Origin: Paracoccaceae bacterium
GTDB lineage: Bacteria; Pseudomonadota; Alphaproteobacteria; Rhodobacterales; Rhodobacteraceae
DNA length: 64,000 bases
Direction: 5' to 3'
NCBI GenBank assembly: GCA_021296235.1
Contig: JAGWAS010000009.1
Span: 22,823 to 86,822 of the forward strand
Shown here: one piece after another, positions 45,131-55,173 of the stretch
Position numbering within the stretch: the stretch's first letter is position 1
How the letters are laid out: every line of letters begins with the position of its first letter
Made by a program: the position numbers and the translations under genes
Notes under the pieces: generated by a model
The model's input: the letters and a program-made list of their open reading frames with translations, nothing else
Databases searched by the model: none
Told to the model about the DNA's origin: nothing

Positions 45131-45409
45131 TGCGCGCTCGTGTATTCCGATGCATTTGAACACGATTCCGAGAACATTGGCGGATCGGAATTCATATTGA
45201 TGTCCCTGATTTCGTGGAAACAGACAGGGATGTGTCACACTCTCATGGACTTCGCAAGGCCATTCAATTGCCGATCATACCCGAAGGCACAGTGGCCGAT
45301 GCTCGAACCAACAGTTCAAGCGAGCTTGAATTCGGTGCCAAACGAAAAGTCCGTGATCCTCTTGGAATTCCAAACCATCGAGCACAGGAAGTTTGGTTCA
45401 AATCGTCGA

Positions 45410-46180
45410 CTAGCGGCCCATCCAGCCGCCGTCGACCGTTAGGATTTCACCGTCAATGTAGTCCGACGCCGAGCAGCCAAGGAACACGGCCGGGCCGGCA
45501 AAATCCTCGGGCCTGCCCCAGCGTCCTGCCGGAATGCGCTCCAAAATGGCGAGATACCGTTCAGGGTCGCTGTGTAGAGCTTCGGTGTTGTCGGTAACGA
45601 TGTAGCCGGGAGCAATGGCGTTCACATTTACCCCCGAGCCCGCCCATTCGTTGGCCAGAGCCTTGGTCAACTGACCGATTCCGCCCTTTGAAACGGAGTA
45701 TCCCGGCACCCGAATTCCGCCCTGAAAGGTCAAAAGAGATGCGGTGAAAATGATCTTTCCGGAACCGCGCTTGATCATTTCCCGACCTATTCCCCGGCTG
45801 AGAATGAACTGCGATGTGAGGTTGACCTCAATAACCTCGTCCCACCACTCGTCTGGATGTTCTGCGGCCGCTTCACGCCTGATCGTTCCGGCATTGTTGA
45901 CGAGGATGTCGGGCACCGGGCCTTCGGCAACGATTTGTTCAACCAAATCCTGCACCGCAGACCGGTTGGCGAAGTCGCAGCGATAGGGGCGAAACTTCCT
46001 TCCCAACTTGGCAACAGCCTCACCGACCGCGCTTCCCTTCTGCTCCATCGATACGCTGGCGCCGATTATGTCGGCCCCCGCTGCAGCAAGCGACTCGGTC
46101 ATCGCGCGCCCAATGCCGCGGCGGCATCCGGTTACCAACGCCAGTTTACCGCTCAGGTCGAAATTTGCCGGATTTGTCAT
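45410..46180 (-). CDS. SDR-family oxidoreductase, KduD-like
   Basis: A 256-residue short-chain dehydrogenase. TGCRRGIGRAM (about 17-27) is the cofactor loop, NNAGTI follows at about 92, the catalytic YSVSK is at about 160, and the end DGEILTVDGGWMGR is typical. Its closest pattern is 2-deoxy-D-gluconate/5-keto-gluconate dehydrogenases (KduD, IdnO). It is the last gene of a three-gene operon and overlaps the alcohol dehydrogenase gene by four bases. The context suggests oxidation of a sugar acid or related hydroxyacid. Confidence 0.88.
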   Translation of the reverse strand: MTNPANFDLSGKLALVTGCRRGIGRAMTESLAAAGADIIGASVSMEQKGSAVGEAVAKLGRKFRPYRCDFANRSAVQDLVEQIVAEGPVPDILVNNAGTIRREAAAEHPDEWWDEVIEVNLTSQFILSRGIGREMIKRGSGKIIFTASLLTFQGGIRVPGYSVSKGGIGQLTKALANEWAGSGVNVNAIAPGYIVTDNTEALHSDPERYLAILERIPAGRWGRPEDFAGPAVFLGCSASDYIDGEILTVDGGWMGR

Positions 46181-47214
46181 TCGTTGGCCCCTATCCTGAT
46201 CAGGCTTTTCATTGAAGTCGGGTTCGAATCGAGAGATTCAAAAGCGGCCTGGATCGCCGACAGAGGGTGGATGTCGGTAATGATCGCATCGGCATCAATG
46301 CCACCATTGGCGACGATCTTAATGGCCCGTTCGTAGTCTTCCGGTTCATAAACCCTTGCACCAGAAAGTTTCAACTCCCGCCAGAAGAACCGGAAGAGGT
46401 CGACAGTTGGTTTCTCTGCGTGAATGGCAACCATGACAATTCTGGCCCGGGCCGCAGCCACGGCAGTCATGGCATCAACGCCAGCTTGGGTTCCCGAAAC
46501 CTCAAAGACGACATCCGCTCCCCGGCCGCCGGTGCAGGCATTGACCTTTTTCGCAAGGTCCTCTCCGGTTGGATCAATCGTCGCAAAATCCAACTTGTTG
46601 GCGATTTCAAGACGATGCGGGTTTACCTCCGAGATCAGAACCTGCGCACCTGCATTCCTGGCGGTCATTGCCACCAACATTCCTATCGGTCCGGCGCCAA
46701 CGACGACCGCAAACTCATCCCGGCGCAACTCCGAAATTCTTACGTCGTGGCAGGCAACAGCGACCGGTTCAATCAAGGCCGCATGTTTCATGGAAAGGCC
46801 GTCCGGGAGTTGGTGAATTGTGTGCTTCGGCACGTTCCAAACTTCCTGCATGGCCCCATCGGTGTCGAGGCCAAGGAATTTCAGGTTATGGCAGATGTGA
46901 TTGTGTCCCGCAGCGCATGCAGGGCAATTGCGGCAATGATCAAGCGGGCGCACGACAACTCTTTGACCGCATCGAATGTCCGCAACCCCGTTTCCAACCG
47001 CTTCCACGATTCCGGACATTTCGTGTCCGATTATCCGGTTTGCACCCACGCGCCCGTCCATGTGGCCATGAAACACATGCATGTCGGTTCCGCATATCCC
47101 GCAATATGCGATTCTGACCGAAACCTCGCCCTGTCTTGGCGGAACGGCTGACCGGTGTTCCACAGAAAAGGTCTGGTTGCCGCGGTAGAATGCTGCCTTG
47201 ATGTCGCTCGGCAT
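46177..47214 (-). CDS. Zinc-dependent alcohol/polyol dehydrogenase
   Basis: A 345-residue medium-chain dehydrogenase. The catalytic zinc site is in YCGICGTDMHVFHG and IIGHEMSGIV, the structural zinc cysteines in HCRNCPACAAGHNHIC, and the NAD(P) loop is VVVGAGPIGMLVA. It oxidises a secondary alcohol of a polyol or sugar acid (sorbitol, threonine or L-idonate type). ATG 47214 shares one base with the stop of the enolase-superfamily gene (TGATG), so translation is coupled; an upstream frame extension lies inside that gene. Confidence 0.9.
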   Translation of the reverse strand: MPSDIKAAFYRGNQTFSVEHRSAVPPRQGEVSVRIAYCGICGTDMHVFHGHMDGRVGANRIIGHEMSGIVEAVGNGVADIRCGQRVVVRPLDHCRNCPACAAGHNHICHNLKFLGLDTDGAMQEVWNVPKHTIHQLPDGLSMKHAALIEPVAVACHDVRISELRRDEFAVVVGAGPIGMLVAMTARNAGAQVLISEVNPHRLEIANKLDFATIDPTGEDLAKKVNACTGGRGADVVFEVSGTQAGVDAMTAVAAARARIVMVAIHAEKPTVDLFRFFWRELKLSGARVYEPEDYERAIKIVANGGIDADAIITDIHPLSAIQAAFESLDSNPTSMKSLIRIGANE

Positions 47215-48314
47215 CAGTTCGGTGTCTCCTCTTGTGCGGCGTTCAGCTTTTCCCAATCGAACTCCACACCAATTCCGGGTTTGGACGGTGCAACTGCCAT
47301 GCAATCCTCAATCATCAATGGTCTTGTCGTATATTGGTCGATTGGGAATGAATGAACTTCCAGCAAACCCGGATTCGGTCTGGCCGACACCAAACTTACA
47401 TGCAGTTCCTGCATTCCGTGACTGCAAATCGGCAATCCGTGCCTCTGTGAGAGATCCGCCACCTGCAGCCAGCCAGTTATTCCACCGCAATTCGACGCGT
47501 CGGGCTGGATGTAGGAAAGGCGCGCATCCCTGAAAGCGAATTCAAATTCATGAATGGTGTGCAGATTTTCACCCATTGCAAGAGGTATTCCCGTCTGTTC
47601 CGCAATGGCCGCATACCCCCTGTAATTGTCCGGAATGACGGGCTCCTCAAACCAGAGCATGTCATATGGCAGAAAAGCGCCAGCGGCGGCAATGGCCTGA
47701 TCGACACTCATTGAAAGATTTGCGTCGACCATGAACCCAATGTTTGGGCCAACCAATTTGCGCACAGCTTCAACGCGTTCAACATCTTCATCGAGGCTTG
47801 GTTTGCCGACCTTTATCTTCACGGCGTTGAACCCCCGGTCGAGGTATTCTCCAATTGAACCGAGCAGCTTTGGCAGCGGAAAGTTCAGGTCTATCCCTCC
47901 CGCGTATGCGCTGCATCTGTCGGACGCACCCCCTGCCATCCGCCAGAGAGGCAGGCCTGCACCGCGGCACCGGAGATCCCAAAGTGCAATGTCAACGGCT
48001 GATATCGCAAAGGATGCTATTCCACCCCTTGCCACATAGTGCAGGTGCATCTGCATCTCGTGGTTGAGTTGTTCGACCGGCCCGGCATCCATGCCAACCA
48101 GCATCGGAGTCAGATCATGCGTGATCATGGCAAGAACAGCGTGTCCGCCTTTGCCTCCCGTGTAGGTGTAACCGGTGCCTTCGGAGCCGTCCTCCAAACG
48201 AACCGTCGCCGTTATCAGTTCAAAATGGGTATGATCGCCATGGACCGCGTCGGTAAGTACTTCGGCAAGTGGAACTCGGAAAAGACGCGCGACAACAGTG
48301 CTGATTTTTGACAT
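47214..48314 (-). CDS. Mandelate racemase/muconate lactonizing-type enolase superfamily enzyme
   Basis: A 366-residue TIM-barrel enzyme. The general-base motif KIKVGK (family KxK) is at about 165, metal ligands follow in [17 protein letters not shown] and MGENLHTI, and the His of the HxD/H position is in SHGMQELH near 315. Such enzymes abstract the alpha-proton of a carboxylate and here most likely dehydrate an acid sugar. It heads the operon with ADH and SDR. ATG 48314 is chosen; the upstream extension to 48416 runs through the putative operator. Confidence 0.88.
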   Translation of the reverse strand: MSKISTVVARLFRVPLAEVLTDAVHGDHTHFELITATVRLEDGSEGTGYTYTGGKGGHAVLAMITHDLTPMLVGMDAGPVEQLNHEMQMHLHYVARGGIASFAISAVDIALWDLRCRGAGLPLWRMAGGASDRCSAYAGGIDLNFPLPKLLGSIGEYLDRGFNAVKIKVGKPSLDEDVERVEAVRKLVGPNIGFMVDANLSMSVDQAIAAAGAFLPYDMLWFEEPVIPDNYRGYAAIAEQTGIPLAMGENLHTIHEFEFAFRDARLSYIQPDASNCGGITGWLQVADLSQRHGLPICSHGMQELHVSLVSARPNPGLLEVHSFPIDQYTTRPLMIEDCMAVAPSKPGIGVEFDWEKLNAAQEETPN

Positions 48315-48386
48315 TGTTTGCGACCGGATATGCTCTGTTTGCGCCGTTTGGCGTAATTTGGGCCTTGCAGAAGGGGCGATCGGATG

Positions 48387-48402
48387 TTTTGTATGACCAA
48401 AA
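48387..48402. promoter_or_regulatory. FadR-type GntR operator between the enolase operon and its regulator
   Basis: TTTTGT-ATG-ACCAAAA is a near-perfect palindrome with the TnGT-NNN-ACnA pattern. It lies 73 bases before the enolase ATG and 36 before the GntR gene, and its core equals that at 40.69 kb before dctP. Confidence 0.65.
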
Positions 48403-48437
48403 CCGATTGTGCTCAAGGCGGCTGACGAACTTATTTC

Positions 48438-49175
48438 ATGCAGGATGAAGAGCAGTTCAGTTTAAACGATGATTTGGAAACCGCTGGCGGCAGGGCAGCA
48501 GATGATGTGTTTCGGGGAATTGCCGGTCGGATTGTGTCCGGGGAACTTTCCGAGGGCACACCGTTGCCGCCGGAACGGGAGATCATTGAAGCCTATGGGG
48601 TCAGCCGGACGGTCGTGCGAGAGGCAGTTCAGGCTCTCGCCAACAGGGGGCTCGTGGAGGCAAGGCCGCGCCATCGGCCGGTTGTTCGCAAACCCAGCTA
48701 TGACACGGCGTTCGAAACCGTGGCGAATGTGGTTGAGAGGCTGCTTAAGCGCCCCGGAGGTGTAAGGAATCTCTTTGACACGCGGGTCATGATTGAAGCC
48801 GCATTGGTACGGCAGGCTGCGAAAGACGCTGCTAAAGAGGAGATCGCAGCCATTGATGCCGCACTTCAAGCCAATCATGAGGCAATTGATGACAGCGAAA
48901 CCTTTTATCGGACAGATGTCGAGTTTCACGCCACCCTCTATGCGGTTGCGCACAACCCGGTGCTGCCGGCGGTACACCGGGCCTATGCAACTTGGCTGTC
49001 ACCGCAATGGTCAAGAATGCCGCACGAGCCGGCCCGGAATCGGGTCAATTTCGAATTTCACAGTCGAATATTTGAAGCGATCCTCATGAGGGACCCGGAT
49101 CAGGCGGAGACGCAACTGCGTTCACACCTTGCCTATGCCTGGGAACAGGTGCGTGAGACCTTCGGCGATGTTTAG
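48438..49175 (+). CDS. GntR-family regulator, FadR subfamily
   Basis: A 245-residue regulator. The winged helix (about 22-90) shows [20 protein letters not shown] and [19 protein letters not shown] with the invariant SRTxVREA recognition helix. The C-terminal FCD domain (about 110-235) carries Asp/His metal-type positions ([16 protein letters not shown]). It probably represses the divergent enolase-ADH-SDR operon and itself, and the same operator before dctP suggests it also controls the TRAP operon. The effector would be the imported acid or an early product. Confidence 0.9.
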   Translation: MQDEEQFSLNDDLETAGGRAADDVFRGIAGRIVSGELSEGTPLPPEREIIEAYGVSRTVVREAVQALANRGLVEARPRHRPVVRKPSYDTAFETVANVVERLLKRPGGVRNLFDTRVMIEAALVRQAAKDAAKEEIAAIDAALQANHEAIDDSETFYRTDVEFHATLYAVAHNPVLPAVHRAYATWLSPQWSRMPHEPARNRVNFEFHSRIFEAILMRDPDQAETQLRSHLAYAWEQVRETFGDV

Positions 49176-49256
49176 GCATGTGTTCAACTCCATCGACACC
49201 GCTTTGATGACTTCTGCGGCATTGCCATTCCCCCGCCGAACATTTCGCAGGCTCGC

Positions 49257-50315
49257 ATGCGGCTGATCGAACGGGCAGGCCTTTCTGTCCTCGGGCGGTT
49301 CGAGCCTGAATTGGCGCACCGGATATCCTTGCGAGTTTTCAGGGCTGGCTTGGCCCCGGTTTCCCCGGCGCAACCGTCGCCAAGGCTGGCAGTTAACCTT
49401 TCGGGAATCGACTTGCCCAATCCCCTCGGGCTTGCGGCAGGATTCGACAAGAATGGCGAGGCAATCGGTCCGTTGCTGAAAGCCGGGTTCGGATTCATCG
49501 AAATTGGCGGCGTTACGCCCTTGCCGCAGCCGGGCAACCCGCGACCGCGCGTGTTCAGGCTGAAAGAGGATGAAGCCGTGATCAATCGGTTGGGATTCAA
49601 CAATGACGGTGCGATCGCGGTCGCCGGCAGACTGTCGGCAAGAACTGAGTGCGGAGTGGTCGGAATAAACATCGGGCCGAATCGTGAAAGTTCCGACTGG
49701 ACGGCCGACTTTGTGCGGGTGCTTGATGCCTGCGGTGGGCTTGTGAATTTCGCGACTGTCAACGTATCCTCACCGAACACCCGGGGATTGCGCAACCTTC
49801 AGGCCACCGAACCCTTGGCTGGGATAATTGACGCGGTCATGGAGACTCGCGACCGGTTGGCAAACAAACCGCGCATATTCCTCAAGTTGGCGCCGGATGT
49901 TTCCGGCGACGACATTGCCCGCATCGCGGAAACTGCTTTGGCAGGGAATGTTGACGGAATTGTGGCCACCAATACGACAATCAAGCGTCATGGGGTCACA
50001 TCCCCGCTGGCCGCCGAGACCGGTGGCCTTTCCGGTCGACCGCTCCGCGATCGGTCGACCCGTGTTTTGAGTCAGCTCCACAAAGCAACCGGCGGCACGA
50101 TTCCCCTGATCGGTGTTGGCGGAATTTTCTCAGGCGCGGACGCATACGCCAAGATACGCGCTGGTGCGACAGCTCTGCAGATCTATACCGGCCTTGTGTA
50201 TCGCGGCCTGTCGGCAGTTGGCTCGATTCTTGGTGAACTCGACGCACTTTTGGAGCGTGACGGCTTCGAAACGGTGGCGCAGGCTGTTGGGGCCGATCAG
50301 GAGTCCGGAAACTGA
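49257..50315 (+). CDS. pyrD: Dihydroorotate dehydrogenase (quinone), class 2
   Basis: A 352-residue FMN enzyme of pyrimidine synthesis, attached to the inner membrane, which oxidises dihydroorotate to orotate with ubiquinone. Class 2 features are the N-terminal membrane-association helix (1-40), LGLAAGFDKNGE (about 57-68), the catalytic Ser region NVSSPNTRGLR (about 167-178), GIVATNTT, and GVGGIFSGADAYAKIRAGA with FMN phosphate contacts. Length matches the family. This is a housekeeping gene next to accessory loci. Confidence 0.95.
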   Translation: MRLIERAGLSVLGRFEPELAHRISLRVFRAGLAPVSPAQPSPRLAVNLSGIDLPNPLGLAAGFDKNGEAIGPLLKAGFGFIEIGGVTPLPQPGNPRPRVFRLKEDEAVINRLGFNNDGAIAVAGRLSARTECGVVGINIGPNRESSDWTADFVRVLDACGGLVNFATVNVSSPNTRGLRNLQATEPLAGIIDAVMETRDRLANKPRIFLKLAPDVSGDDIARIAETALAGNVDGIVATNTTIKRHGVTSPLAAETGGLSGRPLRDRSTRVLSQLHKATGGTIPLIGVGGIFSGADAYAKIRAGATALQIYTGLVYRGLSAVGSILGELDALLERDGFETVAQAVGADQESGN

Positions 50316-50335
50316 TGCTGCTGGTTGCAACACTA

Positions 50336-51655
50336 TCAGGCGGCCACTCCCTCCAAGGCAGGATAGCGCATGCCCAACGTTATCCCGCGCGCGACAAAAA
50401 ATGCGAGCAGCGCTGCCCAAAGGCCATGATTTGCAATGGCCGGAAGAAGCACCAACAAGGTCAGCCCATAAACAACAACTGAAATTGCCATGCTGTTGCG
50501 CATGTCGCGGGTCCTCATGGCACCGACAAATATGCCGTCAAGCATCCAGGATGGTGCACCGATCAATGGAAGCGCCACCATCCAAGGGAGGTATTTCCTT
50601 GTTTCCGCCTGAACGTCGGATGCAGTAGTCATCAAATCAATCAGAAACGGGCCAAATACCGCAAACATCAACGCAAGCACGAGAACGCCAATTCCGGCCC
50701 ACATGCTTGAGTAGATGACTGAACGTCTCAACTCGCTTCGGGTTCGTGCACCAATCGAAAGTCCAACCAGTGCCTCTGCAGAAAACGCAAATCCATCCAG
50801 CGCATAGGCGGTTATATGAAGAAACTGCAGCAGGATCTGATTTGCAGCCAATGTTACGTCCCCAAAATCGGCGGCAATGAACAGGAACGACACGAACGCG
50901 CATTCAATCAGCAGGTTCCGAACCAGAATGTCGAAGTTGAAAATGGCCATGCGCCGGAGCTCGACGATGGCAAACACCCTGTTTCGATTTAGCAGGGCGC
51001 GATTGCTGAAGGCGTTGCGGCACAGCCAGAGACCAAGCGCCACGCCGCTGAATTCAGCGATCAATGAAGCGACCGCAACCCCTCGCACGCCTAAATCCAG
51101 CCAAAGCACGAAAACAAGATCAAGCACGATGTTGATGCCGTTCATCACAATCTGAAGAACAAGGACCGACTTTGTTCTTTCAAGCGCGATCAGCCACCCC
51201 ACAATTCCGAAAAGGCAGATTGCTGCCGGTGCAGAGTGAATTCGGATCCGAATGTAATCAGAGGCCAATGACTCAACTTCAGGCGAAACCGGAGCGATCA
51301 GGAAAGCGGCCTTGGCAACCGGAATTTGGATGCAGATCAGGAGAATCCCGGCGGCCAATCCAACTGCAAGGCTTCTGATGAGAAGGATTGAGACGTCATT
51401 TTGGTCCTTCTTTCCGCGCGCCTGTGCCGTCTGTCCGGATGTGCTCAAACGGAGGAATCCAAAGAACCAGTAGAGGGTCGTGATGATGATGGCACCAATT
51501 CCGACTGCGCCGATCGGTGCGGCTTCTCCAAGCTGCCCAACAACACCAGTGTCAACCGCCCCGAGAATCGGAACGGTTGCGTTCGAGAGCACGATCGGGA
51601 TCGCAATCTTGAGGATGCGCCGATGGGTGATGCCTTCAGGGGAAAATTCAGTCAT
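50336..51655 (-). CDS. MATE-family efflux transporter (DinF type)
   Basis: A 439-residue inner-membrane protein with about twelve hydrophobic segments in two homologous halves. The N-terminal IPIVLSNATVPILGAVDTGVVG (about 18-40) and the second-half GAPSWMLDGIFVGAMRT are the expected repeat starts of the MATE fold. It exports cationic drugs or metabolites with proton or sodium antiport. The gene is convergent with pyrD (20 bases between stops), so it is transcribed from its own promoter at about 51.7 kb. Confidence 0.92.
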   Translation of the reverse strand: MTEFSPEGITHRRILKIAIPIVLSNATVPILGAVDTGVVGQLGEAAPIGAVGIGAIIITTLYWFFGFLRLSTSGQTAQARGKKDQNDVSILLIRSLAVGLAAGILLICIQIPVAKAAFLIAPVSPEVESLASDYIRIRIHSAPAAICLFGIVGWLIALERTKSVLVLQIVMNGINIVLDLVFVLWLDLGVRGVAVASLIAEFSGVALGLWLCRNAFSNRALLNRNRVFAIVELRRMAIFNFDILVRNLLIECAFVSFLFIAADFGDVTLAANQILLQFLHITAYALDGFAFSAEALVGLSIGARTRSELRRSVIYSSMWAGIGVLVLALMFAVFGPFLIDLMTTASDVQAETRKYLPWMVALPLIGAPSWMLDGIFVGAMRTRDMRNSMAISVVVYGLTLLVLLPAIANHGLWAALLAFFVARGITLGMRYPALEGVAA

Positions 51656-51976
51656 GCGAATTCAACCGAGTTGGATCGGGATGGCAGGCAAGACGCTGGA
51701 TCATGCACGCGTCCAGGACGGCGATTGGTGAGCTTCGTGCCCGCCTGGCGACGATGCATCTCGAACATGGCAACGATTTTTTCGAACCTCGGGCCGACGC
51801 CGCCATACCTTGGCGGCAAGGCAGCTGTCTGCAATTGGACATGGTTGTATCCTGGACATGTGGCGTCCCGACTTCCAACCAGGCGCGCCAGACTTCGTAT
51901 TGGCGCTTGAATTTGGTTTCGCAAGCAGTAAATTGCACCAGTTGATAATGATTCGCAATCGCAGTTAAGGTTGTTC
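51656..51976. other. Divergent intergenic stretch
   Basis: About 320 bases between the MATE gene and the transporter at 51977. Frames on both strands (for example 51652-51978 minus) lack recognisable domains. Presumably it holds two divergent promoters. Confidence 0.45.
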
Positions 51977-53128
51977 ATGGCTTCGGACGTTACAATTGCA
52001 TTGATGCCTCAGCAGGCAGGGGGGCGTCGCCCGTTCGGGTCCGTTCGTCCCCAGCGTGCACTGATTTCGCTGCTTGTTCTTTTGGCGCTGGCGGCACCGG
52101 GGCAGTTCGGTTCGGTCAGCCGTGCGATGGTCATCGATGCCTACACTCAGGTCAGTGTATTTGTCGCTGCAACCCTCTTGCTCTTTTATGGTGCAGAACG
52201 GCTGTTCAGTTTTGACATCGGATCAGTTCTGCGCCGTTCGGGCATCTATTCGGTTCCCATTGCCGCAGGCCTCGGTGCAACTCCGGGATGCGGCGGTGCG
52301 GTGATGGTTGTTGCCGCCTATTCTTCCGGAAACGTCAGTTTTGGTGCGGTTGTTGCGGCACTTACGGCCACCATGGGGGATGCCGCCTTCCTGTTGATTG
52401 CAATACGTCCGGATGCAGCCTTGGTGGTTCTGCCTCTGTCCTTTGCCGTTGGAATTGTTTCCGGATGGACAATTGACAAGCTGTTTCCGAATCTCGGCGA
52501 GATCCGGGTTCGCGGGGGCAAAGGGTCTCCGGCTCCTGTGGGCGAAACCAGATTCAAGGACCTCGCCTATTTGGTTCTTTGCGCTCCTGGACTTGCCATC
52601 GGGGTGTTGACGCTTCTTCAGTTCGAGTTGACCGGAATCTTGGATTCCCTTGCTGCGGCTATCGCATTGTCGGGCACCGTTCTGGGGCTGATCATCTGGT
52701 CAACTTCCTCCTTTGTTACGATGAGCAGTTCTCAGGACAGCCCGCCGACCCGCACGGCTGAGGAAACAAGCTTCATTTCGATCTGGGTAATTGCCGCATT
52801 TCTGTTCTACGAATATCTGGTGGCATTTGGCGGGCTCAATCTTGATGCTTTCTTTGGCACGGTTGCTCCGTTGCTTCCCCTTGTTGGCATCCTTGTCGGA
52901 TTCATCCCCGGCTGCGGTCCGCAGATCTTGGTGGCGACGCTTTACATCAACGGTGTCATCCCATTCGCAGCAATCGTGGGCAATGCAATTTCGAATGATG
53001 GTGATGCTCTGTTTCCGGCCATCGCCGTTGACGCGAGAGCCGCAGCACTTGCAACAATTGTCTCTGCGGTTCCGGCCCTCCTGGTGGCCTATGGTCTGTT
53101 TTTCCTTGCACCTGGTTTCATGAACTGA
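51977..53128 (+). CDS. Putative ten-TM heavy-metal/manganese exporter-like protein
   Basis: A 383-residue membrane protein with about ten hydrophobic segments in two repeats. Each half has a PGCG motif: GATPGCGGAVMVVAAYSSG (about 103) and IPGCGPQILVATLYINGV (about 313), followed by GDAAF and GDALFPA, which hold conserved acidic residues in the membrane. This is the pattern of the 'putative manganese transporter' / 10TM heavy-metal exporter family. The transported ion is not known from sequence. Transcribed alone. Confidence 0.78.
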   Translation: MASDVTIALMPQQAGGRRPFGSVRPQRALISLLVLLALAAPGQFGSVSRAMVIDAYTQVSVFVAATLLLFYGAERLFSFDIGSVLRRSGIYSVPIAAGLGATPGCGGAVMVVAAYSSGNVSFGAVVAALTATMGDAAFLLIAIRPDAALVVLPLSFAVGIVSGWTIDKLFPNLGEIRVRGGKGSPAPVGETRFKDLAYLVLCAPGLAIGVLTLLQFELTGILDSLAAAIALSGTVLGLIIWSTSSFVTMSSSQDSPPTRTAEETSFISIWVIAAFLFYEYLVAFGGLNLDAFFGTVAPLLPLVGILVGFIPGCGPQILVATLYINGVIPFAAIVGNAISNDGDALFPAIAVDARAAALATIVSAVPALLVAYGLFFLAPGFMN

Positions 53129-53158
53129 CGCACGGTTTGCGGTTTGTTCAGGTCGCAG

Positions 53159-53180
53159 GCGGCCAGTTGACGGTGGCCGC
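53159..53180 (+). terminator. Possible terminator hairpin after the exporter gene
   Basis: GCGGCCA and TGGCCGC form a 7-bp stem with an eight-base loop 30 bases downstream of the stop. There is no T-run, so termination is uncertain. Confidence 0.3.
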
Positions 53181-53313
53181 GCGACGGTGCAACCGATCAA
53201 CGTCACGCCCATTCCATTTCCCGAGCTGATTTTCGGTCATTCTTTTCATTCATTGTTGCGCGGGAAGATGGTAGTTCCGCGGCAGTTTCATGGCCAAATA
53301 CAGGATTCACTTC

Positions 53314-53952
53314 ATGACCATCAGCCTCTACTGTTTCGGTGAAAGCGGGAATGCCTACAAGGCTGCGCTGCCGATGGAACTCTCCGGCTTGGACTGGCGG
53401 GCGGTTTATGTTGATTTCTTCAATGGGGAGACCAGAACCGCCGAATACCGCAATCTCAATCCGATGGGAGAGGTTCCGGTAATGGTCGAAGATGGCCTGA
53501 TCCTGAGTCAGTCGGGTGCAATTCAGCACCACATCGTCGAGCGGACTGGCCGGTTTGGCGGGCGCACCGATGATGAGCGGCGGGAAATTCTGCGTTGGGT
53601 GCTGTGGGACAACCACAAAAATTCCTCATATTCCGGAACAACCCGATTCCTGATGAATTTCCTGGCTGAGGAAAAGCGGTCGCAAGAGGTCATCAACTGG
53701 CTTCAGGGACGCACAAGGGGGGCATGGCAGACCTTGGAAACTTTTCTTGCCGACCGGGATTGGCTGGTGGGCAGCGAGGTTTCGATCGCGGATTTCGCGT
53801 GCTGCGGATATCTGTACTATCCGGAGCCCTTCGGTTTTGAACGGGTCGAATGGCCGGCAATCGACCGGTGGCTGGATCGCATCGCGGCGCTTGACGGCTG
53901 GAGGCATCCATATGATTTGATGCCGGGAAATCCGTCGGACCGGGAGAACTGA
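53314..53952 (+). CDS. Glutathione S-transferase family protein (second copy)
   Basis: A 212-residue GST. The N-terminal domain has NPMGEVPVMVEDGLILSQSGAI (cis-Pro and the Gln/Ser glutathione contact), and the C-terminal domain has the EVSIADFACCGYLY N-capping segment. It is unlike the GST at 1384-2019 beyond the fold. ATG 53314 begins the first strand; an extension to 53290 is possible. It lies three bases upstream of the thiolase gene, so it belongs to the acyl-CoA operon. Confidence 0.87.
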   Translation: MTISLYCFGESGNAYKAALPMELSGLDWRAVYVDFFNGETRTAEYRNLNPMGEVPVMVEDGLILSQSGAIQHHIVERTGRFGGRTDDERREILRWVLWDNHKNSSYSGTTRFLMNFLAEEKRSQEVINWLQGRTRGAWQTLETFLADRDWLVGSEVSIADFACCGYLYYPEPFGFERVEWPAIDRWLDRIAALDGWRHPYDLMPGNPSDREN

Positions 53953-53955
53953 CAA

Positions 53956-55173
53956 ATGCCTAACGCCTATGTCTATGATGCAATCCGCTCACCCCGGGGA
54001 CGCCGGAATGGCTCATTGCGCGAAGTTTCCGCGGTTCGGCTGTCGGCTATGATGATTGACGCCGTTCTGGAACGAAGTGGCATTGGCACAGATTGCGTTG
54101 AAGATGTCATTTGGGGGAATGTCACTCAGGTCGGTGAGCAGGGTGGTTGCCTTGCGAGAGCTGCCGTATTGCTGTCCGGGTTGGATGACGGCGTCCCGGG
54201 CGTGTCGGTCAACCGTTTTTGCGCCAGCGGTCTCGAGGCGGTAAATCTTGCCGCAAATCAGATCCGTGCCGGTGACGGAGAGAGCTACATCGCTGGCGGG
54301 GTCGAGATGATGAGCCGCGTACCCATGGGATCTGACGGCACCCCCTACGCAGTTGATCCCCAATTGGCGATGGGAACCCATTTCGTGCCGCAGGGGATTG
54401 GCGCCGACATCATTGCCACGGAATTCGGATTTTCCCGGGAGCAATGTGACCGATATGCAATGGAATCGCAGAAACGAGCGGCCACGGCTTGGAATGAGGG
54501 GCGTTTTTCTGGATCGATTGTTCCGGTCAAGGATCACAACGGCATTCTGATTCTTGGAACCGATGAGCACATCCGGCCCGAGACCTGCATGCAGGCGCTG
54601 GCCGGGCTTGAGCCCTCCTTCAGGACAATCGGAGAGAGCATGCCTGGATTTGATCGGGTCGCGATCATGAAATACCCGCATCTCGAACGAATCGAGCATG
54701 TTCACCACCCAGGAAACTCTTCGGGGATCGTTGACGGAGCTGCGGCGGTTCTCATCGGTTCGGACGGATTCGGGAGAATGACGGAAGCAAGGCCAAGGGC
54801 GCGCGTCAGATCCTGTGCCAGGGTGGGGTCGGATCCGACGATCATGCTCACTGGGCCGGTTCCGGCAGCCCGAACCGCTCTCGAACGGGCTGGGATGACA
54901 ATTGACGACATTGACGTCTTCGAGATCAATGAAGCATTTTCGGCGGTTCCGTTAAGATTCATGCAGGCATTTGATCTTGATACTGACCGGGTCAATGTCA
55001 ACGGTGGAGCGATTGCGATGGGGCACCCGCTCGGTGCGACAGGTGCCATGATTCTCGGCACTGCGCTTGATGAGTTGGAGCGGTCCGACGGAGAGACTGC
55101 ACTCATTGCCCTGTGCGTAGGGGGCGGCATGGGTGTGGCAACCATAATTGAACGCGTTTCAGGAACAAAATGA
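53956..55173 (+). CDS. Acetyl-CoA C-acyltransferase (thiolase)
   Basis: A 405-residue thiolase. The nucleophile Cys is in VNRFCASGLEAVN (about 92), the second active-site region is EINEAFSAV (about 315, with the His in NVNGGAIAMGHPLGATGA at about 345), and the third Cys is in ALCVGGGMGVA (about 390). It cleaves 3-ketoacyl-CoA with CoA in the last step of beta-oxidation. The gene overlaps fadJ by four bases, the usual alpha/beta pair of a trifunctional complex. Confidence 0.93.
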   Translation: MPNAYVYDAIRSPRGRRNGSLREVSAVRLSAMMIDAVLERSGIGTDCVEDVIWGNVTQVGEQGGCLARAAVLLSGLDDGVPGVSVNRFCASGLEAVNLAANQIRAGDGESYIAGGVEMMSRVPMGSDGTPYAVDPQLAMGTHFVPQGIGADIIATEFGFSREQCDRYAMESQKRAATAWNEGRFSGSIVPVKDHNGILILGTDEHIRPETCMQALAGLEPSFRTIGESMPGFDRVAIMKYPHLERIEHVHHPGNSSGIVDGAAAVLIGSDGFGRMTEARPRARVRSCARVGSDPTIMLTGPVPAARTALERAGMTIDDIDVFEINEAFSAVPLRFMQAFDLDTDRVNVNGGAIAMGHPLGATGAMILGTALDELERSDGETALIALCVGGGMGVATIIERVSGTK

